Part shown: positions 44,702-53,597 of the stretch, piece after piece
Position numbering within the stretch: position 1 is the first letter of the stretch
Layout of the letters: the number at the start of each line of letters is the position of its first letter
From: Acidimicrobiales bacterium
Lineage (GTDB): Bacteria > Actinomycetota > Acidimicrobiia > Acidimicrobiales > Aldehydirespiratoraceae
Length of the DNA: 64,000 nucleotides
Assembly: GCA_029246685.1 (NCBI GenBank)
Contig: JAQWMR010000006.1
Span: 1-64,000, forward strand
Reading direction: 5' to 3'
Made by a program: the position numbers and the translations under genes
The notes under the pieces: generated by a model
What the model was told of the DNA's origin: nothing
Databases searched by the model: none
What the model saw: the letters and a program-made list of their open reading frames with translations, nothing else

Positions 44702-45421
44702 ATGACTGATCTCACGAGCCGCGTCGTGCTCGTCACCGGCGGCAACCGGGGCATCGGCCTCGCGACGGCCAAGCGTTTCCAGGCTGCGGGCCACAAGGTG
44801 GCCGTCACCTCCCGCTCCGGCGAGGCGGACAACGCCGACGGCCTCACGGTCGTGAAGTGCGATGTCACCGACGCAGACTCGATCGACGCCGCGATCACCG
44901 AATTCGAAGAGACCCTCGGCGCCGTCGAGGTGCTCGTGAGCAACGCCGGCATCACGAAAGACGGTCTCGTGCTGCGTATGGCCGACGACGATTTCACCGA
45001 TGTTGTCGACGCCAACCTGACCGGCGGTTTCCGCGTCGCCAAGCGCGTCGTGAAGGGCATGATGCGGGCTCGTTGGGGTCGCATGGTCTTCGTCTCGTCT
45101 GTTGTCGGGCTCGGCGGCCAGGCGGGTCAGGCCAACTACGCCGCTTCGAAGGCCGGGCTCATCGGCCTCGCCCGTTCGCTCGCCAAAGAGTTCGCCAGCC
45201 GCAACGTCACGGTCAACGTCGTCGCCCCCGGACCGATCGAGACCGACATGATCGCGGCGCTCACGGACGAGCAGCGCGCCGGCATTCTCGGCGTGGTTCC
45301 GCTAGGCCGTCTAGGCACGCCCGACGAGATCGCCGCCACCATCGCATTCCTCTCATCCGACGAGGCCGCCTATATCACCGGTACCGTGCTGCCGGTCGAT
45401 GGCGGCCTTTCCATGGGCTGA
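44702..45421 (+). CDS. fabG: 3-oxoacyl-ACP reductase
   Basis: A 239-residue SDR reducing 3-ketoacyl-ACP with NADPH. Motifs: VTGGNRGIG (residues 11-19), NAGITKDGL after strand 4, and NYAASKAGLIGL with the catalytic Tyr and Lys. GPIETDM and LPVDGGLSMG finish the fold. It is the third gene of the operon, 21 bp after fabH, and precedes acpP by 52 bp. Its placement and NAGITKDGLVLRM sequence support FabG over a generic SDR. Confidence 0.92.
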   Translation: MTDLTSRVVLVTGGNRGIGLATAKRFQAAGHKVAVTSRSGEADNADGLTVVKCDVTDADSIDAAITEFEETLGAVEVLVSNAGITKDGLVLRMADDDFTDVVDANLTGGFRVAKRVVKGMMRARWGRMVFVSSVVGLGGQAGQANYAASKAGLIGLARSLAKEFASRNVTVNVVAPGPIETDMIAALTDEQRAGILGVVPLGRLGTPDEIAATIAFLSSDEAAYITGTVLPVDGGLSMG

Positions 45422-45473
45422 TCAGGCCAACCTGAGTAGCCTCGACCCGCAAACCCAGCAATGGAGAAAACCA

Positions 45474-45704
45474 GTGAGTGACAACTTCGAGCGCTTCAAG
45501 AAGTGCGCAGTCGACGTTCTTTCCGTCGAAGATTCCTTGATCGTTCCCGACGCCACGTTCGAAAGCCTCGACGCCGACAGTCTCGACCTCGTCGAGCTCG
45601 TCATGGCGCTCGAGGAAGAATTCGACGTCAACGTCGAGGAAGAGGAACTGGAGGGTGTGACCACCATCCAGGGCGCCTTCTCCCTCGTGGAGTCCAAGCT
45701 CTGA
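45474..45704 (+). CDS. acpP: Acyl carrier protein
   Basis: A 76-residue acidic ACP. The phosphopantetheine attachment serine lies in DADSLDLVELVMALEEEF (usually GADSLDxVE). Its GTG start at 45474 follows a GGAGAAAACCA ribosome site. The stop overlaps fabF by one base (TGATG). It carries growing acyl chains between the Fab enzymes encoded on either side. Confidence 0.94.
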   Translation: MSDNFERFKKCAVDVLSVEDSLIVPDATFESLDADSLDLVELVMALEEEFDVNVEEEELEGVTTIQGAFSLVESKL

Positions 45705-46876
45705 TGCAGGGACGCCGGGTCGCCGTCACCGGACTTGGTGTCGTCGCCCAATGTGGCGTGGGTAGGGAGGCCTTCTTCGAGGGCCTCTGCGCTCCCGCGC
45801 CTGAAGGGCCTCGCATCCTCGAGGACTTCGACCCGGCCTCTGCATTCGAGAACCCCAAGGAAGCCAGACGCGCCGACCGCTTCACGCAGTTCGCGCTGAC
45901 CGCTGCCGACGAGGCGCTGGCGCAGGCCGGCGAACTCGATGCCGACCCCGCTCGCCGGGGCACATTCGTGGGCACCGGCGTGGGTGGCATCCAAACGCTC
46001 GAGGACCAGATCACCACGCGCATCGAGAAGGGCGAGCGACGTGTGTCGCCGTTCCTCGTCCCGATGATCATGGCCAACGCGGCGCCTGCCGCGATCTCGA
46101 TGAAGTACGGCTGGCAGGGACCGTGCGAGAACACCGTCACGGCCTGCGCCGCCGGCACGCACGCCATCGGCAACGCGGCCCGCATGATCGCCGACGGGCG
46201 CTGCGATGCGGTCATCGCCGGCGGCAGCGAGGCACCGTTCACACCCACGGCTGTGGCCGGCTTCCGCAACATGACTGCGCTCTCGAACTCTGGCGTCAGC
46301 CGCCCGTTCGACGTCGACCGTGACGGATTCGTTATGGCCGAAGGCGCCGGCATCCTCGTACTCGAAGAGTGGGACCGCGCGGTTGCCCGCGGTGCCACGA
46401 TCCTCGGCGAAATCCTCGGATCGGCATCCACGGCCGACGCCCACCACATCACCGCTCCCGCTCCCGGCGGCACCGGTGCCATCAACTGCATGCAGCTCGC
46501 AATGGAAGACGCCGGCATCTCTGCCTCCGACGTCGTCCACATCAACGCGCACGGCACATCCACCGACAAGAATGACGCCGCCGAAGCCGCGGCCGTCGCC
46601 AAGGTGTTCGGCACGCCCGGCCCGGCCATCACCTCCACCAAGGGCGTCACCGGACACGCACTCGGCGGTGCCGGCGCGCTCGAGGCCGTCGCCGTGATTC
46701 TGGCGATGCAGAAGGGCGTGATCCCGCCCACCGCTGGCCACAACGCCCTCGACCCCGAGATGCCCGAGATCGACGTCGTGACGGGCGAGCCTCGCCCCTG
46801 GACCCCCGGCGCGACGCTGTCCAACAGCTTCGGCTTCGGCGGCCACAACGGCACGCTCGTCCTCGGCCCTGCCTGA
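45704..46876 (+). CDS. fabF: 3-oxoacyl-ACP synthase II (KAS II)
   Basis: A 390-residue condensing enzyme extending acyl-ACP. The active-site Cys is in NTVTACAAGTHA, the two histidines in INAHGTSTDKND and TKGVTGHALGGAG, and GFGGHNGTLVL closes the sequence. Length is slightly short of the 410 typical. It is the last gene of the operon, followed by a large palindrome that separates it from the convergent FabZ-like gene. Confidence 0.95.
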   Translation: MQGRRVAVTGLGVVAQCGVGREAFFEGLCAPAPEGPRILEDFDPASAFENPKEARRADRFTQFALTAADEALAQAGELDADPARRGTFVGTGVGGIQTLEDQITTRIEKGERRVSPFLVPMIMANAAPAAISMKYGWQGPCENTVTACAAGTHAIGNAARMIADGRCDAVIAGGSEAPFTPTAVAGFRNMTALSNSGVSRPFDVDRDGFVMAEGAGILVLEEWDRAVARGATILGEILGSASTADAHHITAPAPGGTGAINCMQLAMEDAGISASDVVHINAHGTSTDKNDAAEAAAVAKVFGTPGPAITSTKGVTGHALGGAGALEAVAVILAMQKGVIPPTAGHNALDPEMPEIDVVTGEPRPWTPGATLSNSFGFGGHNGTLVLGPA

Positions 46877-46886
46877 ACCCCCCCCC

Positions 46887-47000
46887 GGCTTCTTAACCGA
46901 GTTGCGCGGCCTATTCCCGCGTAACTCACCGCAGATCGGAGGGCCTGGCGATCCGCGTCGAGATACGCGGGCTAGTCACGCGTAACTCGGTTAAGAAGCC
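46887..47000. terminator. Large compound palindrome between convergent fabF and fabZ-like genes
   Basis: GGCTTCTTAACCGAGTT-x-CGCG (46887-46908) pairs with the reverse complement at 46979-47000, 21 of 22 bases. Inside, CCCGCGTA (46916-46923) pairs with TACGCGGG (46964-46971). The motif CGCGTAACTC recurs three times. It begins 10 bp after fabF and ends 3 bp before the stop of the FabZ-like gene, so it probably terminates both. Confidence 0.75.
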
Positions 47001-47003
47001 GAG

Positions 47004-47432
47004 CTACTGGGCGTCGACGATCACAAACATGAGCTCGCAGCTGGTTGCCAGCTCGCCGTTGACGGTCGCGCGGCCCTCGCCCTTGCCTGCTCGGGCAGAG
47101 AGACGGGTCATCGTCACATCGATCTCGAGCGTGTCGCCCGGCACGACCTGGCGCCGGAATCGGGCCTTGTCGAGCCCACCGAAGAGCGGCAGCATCCCCG
47201 CATAGCGTTCCTCGGTGAGGATCGCGAACGCGCCGACCTGAGCAATCGCCTCGCACTGGAGCACTCCCGGCAAGGTCGGACGGCCGGGAAAGTGTCCGGC
47301 GAAGAACGCCTCGTCACCCGTGAGCCGCCAGAGGCCGCTGGCGGACTCACCCGGGGTGATCGCCGTGACCTCGTCGACGAAGAGGAACGGGTCACGGTGA
47401 GGCAGGACATCGATCGGGTTCGGCAGCGACAT
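47004..47432 (-). CDS. fabZ: FabZ-type 3-hydroxyacyl-ACP dehydratase
   Basis: A 142-residue hot-dog-fold protein. LPHRDPFLFVDEV is the family start and AGHFPGRPTLPGVLQCEAIAQ carries the catalytic His and Glu. It removes water from 3-hydroxyacyl-ACP to give the trans-2-enoyl form, the step missing between FabG and enoyl reductase in the neighbouring operon. It is convergent with fabF rather than part of the operon, so its regulation is separate. No enoyl-ACP reductase gene is in the window. Confidence 0.88.
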   Translation of the reverse strand: MSLPNPIDVLPHRDPFLFVDEVTAITPGESASGLWRLTGDEAFFAGHFPGRPTLPGVLQCEAIAQVGAFAILTEERYAGMLPLFGGLDKARFRRQVVPGDTLEIDVTMTRLSARAGKGEGRATVNGELATSCELMFVIVDAQ

Positions 47433-47484
47433 GGCCGCAACCTAGCCGTTGACCGCGGTGCCTCGAACTCGAGCCCGGACGCGA

Positions 47485-47512
47485 ATCGGGGGTGGCCGTG
47501 GCCACCCCCGAT
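47485..47512 (-). terminator. Hairpin behind the HU gene
   Basis: ATCGGGGGTGGCC (47485-47497), then GT, then GGCCACCCCCGAT (47500-47512), with outer arms CGAACTC/GAGTTCG further out. It begins 14 nt beyond the HU stop codon, in leftward direction, and is GC-rich with no long T run. Confidence 0.7.
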
Positions 47513-47526
47513 CAGAGTTCGGTCGC

Positions 47527-47811
47527 CTAGGCGACGCGGCTCTTGCCCGCGGCCTTCAGCTTCGAGCCGACGGTCAGCTTGGTACGCGTTCCGGCGGGCA
47601 CGTGAATGGCCTCACCGGTCTGCGGGTTGCGGCCGGCGCGAGCGGACGTGTTCGCCCGTTCTGCCTTCAGCCAGCCAGCGATCGCGACCTCATTACCCTG
47701 GCCGACCTGGCCAGCGATGATCTCGAACATGGCATCGAGGCATGCTCCGGCTTCCTTCTGGCTCACGCCAGCGTTGTCGGCCATCGCGGCGACGAGTTCA
47801 CCCTTGTTCAT
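47527..47811 (-). CDS. HU-family nucleoid-associated protein
   Basis: A 94-residue HU/IHF protein. MNKGELVAAMADNAGVSQ is the usual helical dimerisation start and NPQTGEAIHVPAGTRTKLTVG the beta arm, with the conserved proline region in GRNPQTG. It lacks the lysine-rich tail found in mycobacterial HU, while GAPDH in this window has one. I chose ATG 47811, which has a GGAG site 8 nt upstream. It is monocistronic between two terminator-like hairpins. Confidence 0.95.
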   Translation of the reverse strand: MNKGELVAAMADNAGVSQKEAGACLDAMFEIIAGQVGQGNEVAIAGWLKAERANTSARAGRNPQTGEAIHVPAGTRTKLTVGSKLKAAGKSRVA

Positions 47812-47982
47812 GTTGGTACTCCAGTATCCTGTTGAAATCCACGGCTTTCGCGGGCTTGTAAATAACACGCCAGTCGAAATCGTGCCGCGAGTCAAGCATT
47901 TCGTGCCCTATCTACCCCCAGATTTGCCTGAAATATCGAGGAAGTCGCTCTGATTATCGACACAGCGTGGCAAATCACACGC

Positions 47983-48396
47983 TCAGGGTGAGGCGGCCTC
48001 TTCGACGTTGCGCATGAAATCGGCCGAACGGACGAAGTAGTCCTCGACCGCGTCGAGCACGATCTCGGGTGTTTCGCGTGATTCCGCAGTTTCTCGCAGG
48101 GCCGCGAGCATGTGCCGAAGCCATGCGTCGCGCGCCGCGATGTCGACCGCGAACGGCGCATGGCGCATCCGTAGCCGAGGGTGCCCCCGGTGGTCGCTGT
48201 AGGTCGTGGGCCCGCCCCAGTACTGCACCAGAAACATCGCCAGCCGGGCCTTCGCTCCGGCCAGATCGTTCGGGTACATGGGCCGCAGCAACTCGTCCTG
48301 CTCGACGCCGGCGTAGAACCGTTCCACGAGCTCCGCGAAGAAGTCGCTGCCGACGACATCGTGGACGCTCAGCTGCTCGGGTTCGGGCTCGGACAC
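47983..48396 (-). CDS. Group II truncated haemoglobin (globin)
   Basis: A 137-residue two-on-two globin. [27 protein letters not shown] gives helices [25 protein letters not shown] contains the proximal His (about residue 78) and the GHPRLRMRH motif of the GlbO group, and WLRHMLAAL the G helix. The family binds O2 or handles NO and peroxide. I chose GTG 48396. The gene follows the macro-TlpA gene by 54 bp in the same direction. Adjacent 47812-47982 is AT-rich spacer. Confidence 0.88.
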   Translation of the reverse strand: MSEPEPEQLSVHDVVGSDFFAELVERFYAGVEQDELLRPMYPNDLAGAKARLAMFLVQYWGGPTTYSDHRGHPRLRMRHAPFAVDIAARDAWLRHMLAALRETAESRETPEIVLDAVEDYFVRSADFMRNVEEAASP

Positions 48397-48450
48397 GTCG
48401 CTGACGCTATCGGTGCGCCGGGGCGACAGTTTGAATCGGCGGCAGCCGAG

Positions 48451-49092
48451 CTAGCTCACGCCGAAGAGCACGGCGATACGGTTGCGGAGCGAGCCCTCGT
48501 TTATTGCGCCGTTGTTCACATCCACCAGCCGGCCGTTGGCGTCGTAGAACGCCGTGATCGGCATGCCGGTTCCGCCGAGGCTCCCGTGCAAGCCGGAACC
48601 GTTGGCCCGCGACCCGTTTATGTCTCGGGCGATCGGCCAGTCGTCCACCCCGTGGTCGTCCGCCAGCCGGCGCCAATCTCCCGTCTCCTGGGAGTTCACG
48701 AGCACGAACTGGTCCTGGTCCCCGAGATCCTCCTCCACCGCGTCGAACGCGGGGAGTTCGCCCTCACACGCCGGGCACCAGTCGGCGTAGAAGTTGAGCA
48801 CGACCGGCTGCCCCTGGAACTCAGCGAGAGTGATCCGCCCGTCGCCATCCGGATCGTTGTCCCGAACCGACAGATCCCACGTCGCCACGGCATCCCCTGG
48901 TTCACAACCGCCTTGGCGAGCCCGGATGGTCTGGCACTCGGCAAGGATTGCCGGTCCTCCGACCCGGTGAATGGCGCCATCCACGCCGCTACCGCCGGGG
49001 AGCGATGAGTTCGCTGCGTTGACGATGGCGTCGGCCTCGACGAGCGCGATGTCGCCTCGAGCCACCGCATGTCTCGTCGGTTGATCGCTCAC
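48451..49092 (-). CDS. Hybrid protein: truncated macro domain joined to a TlpA-like thioredoxin domain
   Basis: A 213-residue in-frame hybrid. Residues 1-about 71 are the front half of a macro (ADP-ribose) domain: [20 protein letters not shown] and [12 protein letters not shown]. They stop where the usual PxxxVIHTVGP would follow. From about residue 72 the sequence becomes a TlpA/ResA-like redoxin, with [19 protein letters not shown], catalytic WCPAC and [12 protein letters not shown], but lacking its own signal peptide. The normal neighbours would be an O-acetyl-ADP-ribose deacetylase and a secreted thioredoxin-like lipoprotein. A deletion of about 100 codons of the first and the front of the second would give this. 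Start GTG 49092 overlaps the ECH stop by 4 bp. Confidence 0.7.
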   Translation of the reverse strand: MSDQPTRHAVARGDIALVEADAIVNAANSSLPGGSGVDGAIHRVGGPAILAECQTIRARQGGCEPGDAVATWDLSVRDNDPDGDGRITLAEFQGQPVVLNFYADWCPACEGELPAFDAVEEDLGDQDQFVLVNSQETGDWRRLADDHGVDDWPIARDINGSRANGSGLHGSLGGTGMPITAFYDANGRLVDVNNGAINEGSLRNRIAVLFGVS

Positions 49093-49853
49093 TCGGCAGC
49101 CGAGTTGCCGTCGCGTTCGCCCTTGACGAATGCGTCGCGGGCTTCGTCGCCGAGGCCGTGCAGGTTCAGCTCGAATGTGAATCCCTGCTCGTAGCGGTAG
49201 CTGCGGACCGGGTCGTCGTCGATACCGATGAGCGACTTCTTGGCCGCGCGCATCACGGTCGGGTGCTTCGACGCCATCACTCGTGCGACGTCGCGTGCCG
49301 TGTCCATCAACTCGCTCAGTGGAACGACGCGCAGGACGGTCCCCCAGGCTTCGAGCTTCTCGGCTTCGACCGGCTCGCAGCTGTAGAGCATCCAGCGCAG
49401 GTGCTTCTCGGGCACGAGGCGGCCGAGGTGGGTGGCCGCGCCGAGCGCGCCGTTGTCGATCTCCGGGAGCCCAAACCGAACGCCCTCGGCCGCCACGACG
49501 ACGTCCGCCGATCCGGCGAGACCGATCCCGGTGCCGAGGCAGAAGTCGTTGACCGCACACACGACAGGCACGGCGCATTCGTAGACGGCACGGAAGGCCT
49601 CGTAGCAGGCCGTGTTGACGCCGATGATTCCTTCGTTGCCCGGGAGCGTCTGCATCTCCTTGATGTCGACGCCGGCGCAGAACCCGTTGCCGGTCGCGGT
49701 GAGAATGACAGCCTGGATCTCCGGCTGACCCTTCACGCCGTCGAGCACCTCAGCGATTCGCTGTGTGTCGGCGATCGAGAGCGCGTTGACCTTCGGGTTG
49801 TCCATCACCAGCTCGAGAACGCCGTCCTCGTTGAGCGACTCGTGGATGGTCAC
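49089..49853 (-). CDS. Enoyl-CoA hydratase/isomerase family protein
   Basis: A 254-residue crotonase. The oxyanion-hole motif is [11 protein letters not shown] and the second half has [30 protein letters not shown]. The usual catalytic Glu in GCEL-like sequences and the Glu in PEIDNGALG cannot both be assigned with certainty. I chose GTG 49853 because it overlaps the upstream stop (GTGA); GTG 49859 is possible. It is coupled to the thiolase-like gene, so the pair probably acts on the same CoA thioester. Confidence 0.88.
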   Translation of the reverse strand: MTIHESLNEDGVLELVMDNPKVNALSIADTQRIAEVLDGVKGQPEIQAVILTATGNGFCAGVDIKEMQTLPGNEGIIGVNTACYEAFRAVYECAVPVVCAVNDFCLGTGIGLAGSADVVVAAEGVRFGLPEIDNGALGAATHLGRLVPEKHLRWMLYSCEPVEAEKLEAWGTVLRVVPLSELMDTARDVARVMASKHPTVMRAAKKSLIGIDDDPVRSYRYEQGFTFELNLHGLGDEARDAFVKGERDGNSAAE

Positions 49854-51037
49854 TTGCACACCAGCACGCTGGAACCGTGGCCGAACAGGCCCTGGTTGGC
49901 CGTAACACCGACCGAGGCACCCTCGACCTGACGGCCCTCAGCCTGTCCTCGCAACTGCCAGGTAAGCTCACACACCTGGGCGATCGCCTGCGCTGGCACG
50001 GCTTCGCCGAACGCTCCGAGGCCGCCGGACGGGTTGACCGGAAGACGGCCCCCGATCGTGGTGACACCGTCGTTGAGCAGCTTCTCGGCCTCGCCCTCGG
50101 CACAGAAGCCGAGTTGCTCGTACCAGTCGAGCTCCAGTGCCGACGAGAGGTCGTAAACCTCGGCGACATCCACGTCGTCCGGGCCAAGCCCGGCTTCCGC
50201 GTAGACCCGGTCGCCGATCGACTGCTTGAAGCCGCGGTCCGGACGGCTCGTGGCGCCCGCCGAATCCGTCGCGATGTACGGCAGGTCGATGACCGTGTCG
50301 GGGAACGTGGGCGTAACCGTGGAGATACCGGCGACGCGCACCGGGTCGGCATGGCCGTGGGCCTTGGCGTACTCCATGGAGGACACGACGATCGCCGCGC
50401 CACCATCAGACGTCGCGCAGATATCGAGCAGCCGCAGGGGGTCTGACACGACCGGCGAGTTGTTCACGTCATCGATGTCGTATTCCTTGGTGAACCGCGC
50501 CCGGGGGTTGTGCACGGAGTGACGGGAGTTCTTCACCTTCACCCGGGCGAAGTCGTCGGTCGTCGCCCCGTACAGGTCCATCCGACGCCGGGCCTGGAGC
50601 CCGAAGTACACCGGGTTGGTCGCACCGACCAGCTTGAACCGAAGCCAGTCCATGTCGTCGGGTCGGTCGCCCTCATTCGGAGCGAGGAAACCCTTGGGCG
50701 TCGTGTCGGCACCGATGATCAGAGCGACGTCGGTCGCACCCGAGAGGATCTGGCCGCGAGCGACCTGCAGCGCGGTGGCGCCGGAGGCACACGCCGCGTA
50801 GGACGAGGCAACTTGCGCGCCGTTGAACCCAAGGGCCTGGGCGAACGTCGAGCCGGCCACGTAGCCGGGGTAACCGCAGCGGACAGTGATCGCGCCACTG
50901 ACGAAACCGACGTCGTTCCAGTCCACGCCGGCATCGTCGAGCGCCTCACGGGCGGCCAACGACCCGTAGTCGACGAAGTTGCGCCCCCACTTGCCCCAGG
51001 GGTGCATGCCGACACCGAGGATTGCGATCTCTTCCAT
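49850..51037 (-). CDS. Thiolase-like protein of the Ltp (lipid-transfer/retro-aldolase) type
   Basis: A 395-residue thiolase-fold protein. The nucleophile Cys region is YAACASGATALQVARG. The C-terminal GHP-x-GATG motif of true thiolases is replaced by GGLGAFGEAVPAQAI, so the catalytic His is missing. Such a thiolase-like protein paired with a DUF35 partner is the arrangement of the Ltp2-ChsH2 retro-aldolase of steroid side-chain degradation, which removes acetyl- or propionyl-CoA units from 3-hydroxyacyl-CoA. That role is inferred here. I chose ATG 51037, which overlaps the DUF35 stop by one base. An ECH gene follows. Confidence 0.85.
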   Translation of the reverse strand: MEEIAILGVGMHPWGKWGRNFVDYGSLAAREALDDAGVDWNDVGFVSGAITVRCGYPGYVAGSTFAQALGFNGAQVASSYAACASGATALQVARGQILSGATDVALIIGADTTPKGFLAPNEGDRPDDMDWLRFKLVGATNPVYFGLQARRRMDLYGATTDDFARVKVKNSRHSVHNPRARFTKEYDIDDVNNSPVVSDPLRLLDICATSDGGAAIVVSSMEYAKAHGHADPVRVAGISTVTPTFPDTVIDLPYIATDSAGATSRPDRGFKQSIGDRVYAEAGLGPDDVDVAEVYDLSSALELDWYEQLGFCAEGEAEKLLNDGVTTIGGRLPVNPSGGLGAFGEAVPAQAIAQVCELTWQLRGQAEGRQVEGASVGVTANQGLFGHGSSVLVCK

Positions 51038-51471
51038 CAGTTGCTCTCCTCGACGGGCTTCCACTTCCACACCACGTACTCGTTCTCGTCGTCCTCATAG
51101 AGCGTGTCGACCACCAGTTCCACCTCGGTGCCGATCGTCAGATCGTCGGGCGTGATGCCCTGCACGCACTGCCCGAGAATCACCATCTGCTCCTTCTCGA
51201 GCTCGACTGCAGCGACCGTGATCGGTTCGTAAGGATCGGTGTTGGCCACGAACGGAGGGGGCGGCGTGTAGTCCGACGACGTGTAAGACCAGACCTTGCC
51301 GCGCCGGCTCAAGAGCACTTCCTCGAGCTCCGCTCCGAGCGCCGCCGGATCGCCGCCGGCGACGTGCTTCGGGAAGAAATAGGTGTCTCGGCCGGGAACC
51401 TTGCCACCGATCAGGTGGGGTTCGTCGTCCATGGTGAACATGCCTTCGACTGCCGGCACTCTCGTCTTCAC
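51037..51471 (-). CDS. OB-fold/zinc-ribbon DUF35 protein, partner of the thiolase-like protein
   Basis: A 144-residue Zn-ribbon plus OB-fold protein of the DUF35/ChsH2 type. The C-terminal barrel includes PYEPITVAAVELEKEQMVILGQ and VELVVDTLYEDDENEYVVWKW. The N-terminal ribbon part (IGGKVPGRDTYFFPKH) has no full CxxC-CxxC set, so the zinc site is probably lost. It is translated just before the thiolase-like gene, and the two probably form a complex. GTG 51471 follows a GGGGGA site. Its upstream neighbour is the divergent lipocalin-like gene at 51527. Confidence 0.82.
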   Translation of the reverse strand: MKTRVPAVEGMFTMDDEPHLIGGKVPGRDTYFFPKHVAGGDPAALGAELEEVLLSRRGKVWSYTSSDYTPPPPFVANTDPYEPITVAAVELEKEQMVILGQCVQGITPDDLTIGTEVELVVDTLYEDDENEYVVWKWKPVEESN

Positions 51472-51526
51472 GGGTCCCCCTTGGGAATCTGACACTCCGT
51501 CAGAGTACCGGTTAGCGTCCGCGGTC

Positions 51527-52669
51527 ATGAACGCCAGCGTTCCCCGTCCCAGCCAGCACAACCAGAGCATCTCCAGCTGGGACGACTACCCCGTTCACCA
51601 GACTTCGGAGTACATCCGCCACACCGCGACCAGCGATCGCAACTTCTACGACCGCTACTACTTCAATCTGCATTCGAGCTCCGACGAGTACTTCGCGATC
51701 TTCGGACTGGGGCAGTACCCGAACCTGGGGACCACCGACACGTTCCTCGCCGTGACTCGTGGCGACGAACAACGGGTGATGCGCGCCTCGAAGCCGCTGA
51801 CCGACCGTATGGACATCTCCGTCGGCCCCTTGCGCATCGAGATCATCGAACCACTCACCAAGCTGCGCGTCGTCGTCGAACCCAACGACGCCGATGTGTC
51901 CATGGACATCACATGGACCGGAAGCCACCCCGCGTTCGAGGAGCCCCGCCAGTACCTGCGCAGCCGCGGCACTGTGGTGTTCGACACTCAGCGCTTCGCG
52001 CAGTGCGGCCGATGGGAAGGCTCAATCACGATCGGCGATGAGACGTTCGCCGTCACACCCGATATCTGCGGCGGCTCCCGCGATCGGTCCTGGGGTGTCC
52101 GCCCGGTCGGCGAGAAGCAGCCGGACGGGATCCGCCAGGACCTCAGCGTCATGGCCGGGATGTGGAACTACATGCCTATGGACTTCGGCGACCATTCGAT
52201 CATCTACATGTGTCACGAGGAGCCGTCGGAGGACCGACCGCTCGAAGAGGCGATGCGCGTCTGGAAGGACCCGGCCCGCGAGCCCGAGTGGCTCGGCGCC
52301 CCGCAGTGGGACCACGACATGATCTCTGGCACGCGCCTCCTCTCCGGGAGCCGCATCACCTTCCCCGAGGCCCCTGAAGGCCCGATCACGGTGACGTGCA
52401 AGCCGTTGCTCACCAATTTCATCTCGATGGGCACCGGCTACGGGATGGACGAGGACTGGCGCCACGGCATGTGGCAGGGCGAGGACGAGGTGGTCCAAGC
52501 GCTACAGATGAGCGTCGACGAGATCCGGCCGATCGCCCAGTACGGGGTGGTCGACTCCGTTGGTGAGTTCACCTACGACGGCAGGACCGGCTACGGCCTG
52601 TACGAGCATGGCTTCTTCGGCCCGTTCGAAAAGATGAAGCTCGACGACGGCTCGGCCGTCCATCCGTAG
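51527..52669 (+). CDS. Lipocalin-like (AttH/CrtC-type) protein, function unknown
   Basis: A 380-residue, beta-rich protein. A repeated lipocalin-like layout is suggested by FNLHSSSDEYFAIFGLGQYPN at the front and by GGSRDRSWGVRPVGEKQ in the middle, a motif I associate with CrtC hydroxyneurosporene synthase, AttH and the DUF7064/7065 families. There is no signal peptide or membrane segment. It is divergent from the DUF35-thiolase-ECH operon with 55 bp between the starts, so a shared regulatory region is possible. Several such proteins lie next to steroid or lipid catabolic genes, but no function can be stated. Confidence 0.65.
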   Translation: MNASVPRPSQHNQSISSWDDYPVHQTSEYIRHTATSDRNFYDRYYFNLHSSSDEYFAIFGLGQYPNLGTTDTFLAVTRGDEQRVMRASKPLTDRMDISVGPLRIEIIEPLTKLRVVVEPNDADVSMDITWTGSHPAFEEPRQYLRSRGTVVFDTQRFAQCGRWEGSITIGDETFAVTPDICGGSRDRSWGVRPVGEKQPDGIRQDLSVMAGMWNYMPMDFGDHSIIYMCHEEPSEDRPLEEAMRVWKDPAREPEWLGAPQWDHDMISGTRLLSGSRITFPEAPEGPITVTCKPLLTNFISMGTGYGMDEDWRHGMWQGEDEVVQALQMSVDEIRPIAQYGVVDSVGEFTYDGRTGYGLYEHGFFGPFEKMKLDDGSAVHP

Positions 52670-52716
52670 CGCCGCGGCCGCTCCCCCGTTGGCCGCGTCC
52701 TAGCCTGAAGCGGACC

Positions 52717-53550
52717 ATGGCTCCGCTGCCACCACCGCCACCTCCACCGCCGGGCCGCGCCGGAGGGACCCCCGCGCCGCCCCCGCCGATCATCGAGGAG
52801 GTTGGCGAGATCGGAGTCGTCACTAACGCCTACGACCATGCTCAGCAGCGGTGGGGCGTCCCCGATGCGTTCATCACGATCGCGATCTGGTTCGGCGTCG
52901 GGATCGCCCTCTCGATCGTCGCGGTCATCCTGGGCGGCATCCCGGACACCGGTGACGCCATCCCCACCGGTGCGTGGCTTCCCGCCCTCCTCCTTGTTCC
53001 ACCGCTTTGCCAGCTCGTCTACCTCCGACGCCTCAGCCGCCGCCACGGTGCCGGGTTCGGTGCTGACTACCAACTCCGCTTCCGCCGCTACGACGTGCTG
53101 ACCGGGCTTCTTCTCGCATTCATGGCGTTCGTCCTGGCGGCGATCGTCCTCATCGCGATGAGTGCGCTCGGGTTCGACCAGCCGAGCGCGGCGGCCGCTG
53201 AACTCGCCACAGACGCGGGCGACGACACGGGGTTGACCGTTTGGCTTGTGATCTTCGCCGTCGGCGGCGCCTTCCTGATCCCGGTGATCGAGGAGCTCGT
53301 CTACCGCGGCGTCCTCTGGAGCACGTTCGAGAAGCGGGGGGTGAACAACATCGTCACGCTGTTCGTCACCACCACGATCTTCGCGGCGATCCATTTCGAG
53401 CCGCAGCGATTCTTCGTCCTGTTCGGCATCGGCCTCGCGATTGGCGTCGGGCGGCTCGCTACCGGCCGCATCATGGCGAGCATCATCGCCCACGGATTGA
53501 TCAACACCATCGGCATGATCGCGGTGCTCGCAGAGATCGCCGGAGATTGA
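52717..53550 (+). CDS. CPBP family intramembrane metalloprotease
   Basis: A 277-residue polytopic protein. After a proline-rich cytoplasmic start, about seven hydrophobic helices follow. The CPBP/Abi motifs are EELVYRGVLW (EExxxR), FAAIHFEP and IIAHGLINT, all expected for the Rce1/CAAX-type glutamic protease core. Members cleave or mature small membrane peptides; some protect against bacteriocins. It lies immediately upstream of the glycine riboswitch and gcvP, without obvious functional relation. Confidence 0.9.
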   Translation: MAPLPPPPPPPPGRAGGTPAPPPPIIEEVGEIGVVTNAYDHAQQRWGVPDAFITIAIWFGVGIALSIVAVILGGIPDTGDAIPTGAWLPALLLVPPLCQLVYLRRLSRRHGAGFGADYQLRFRRYDVLTGLLLAFMAFVLAAIVLIAMSALGFDQPSAAAAELATDAGDDTGLTVWLVIFAVGGAFLIPVIEELVYRGVLWSTFEKRGVNNIVTLFVTTTIFAAIHFEPQRFFVLFGIGLAIGVGRLATGRIMASIIAHGLINTIGMIAVLAEIAGD

Positions 53551-53597
53551 TGCACGGTTGACTGACTGCCGACGGGTATCCTCGGCGTCACGTCGTC

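Noticed and set aside
48451..49578. Longer version of the macro-TlpA protein extending to 49578
   Set aside because: The extension overlaps the enoyl-CoA hydratase gene in another frame and consists of Arg-rich shadow sequence; GTG 49092 has the proper 4-bp overlap.
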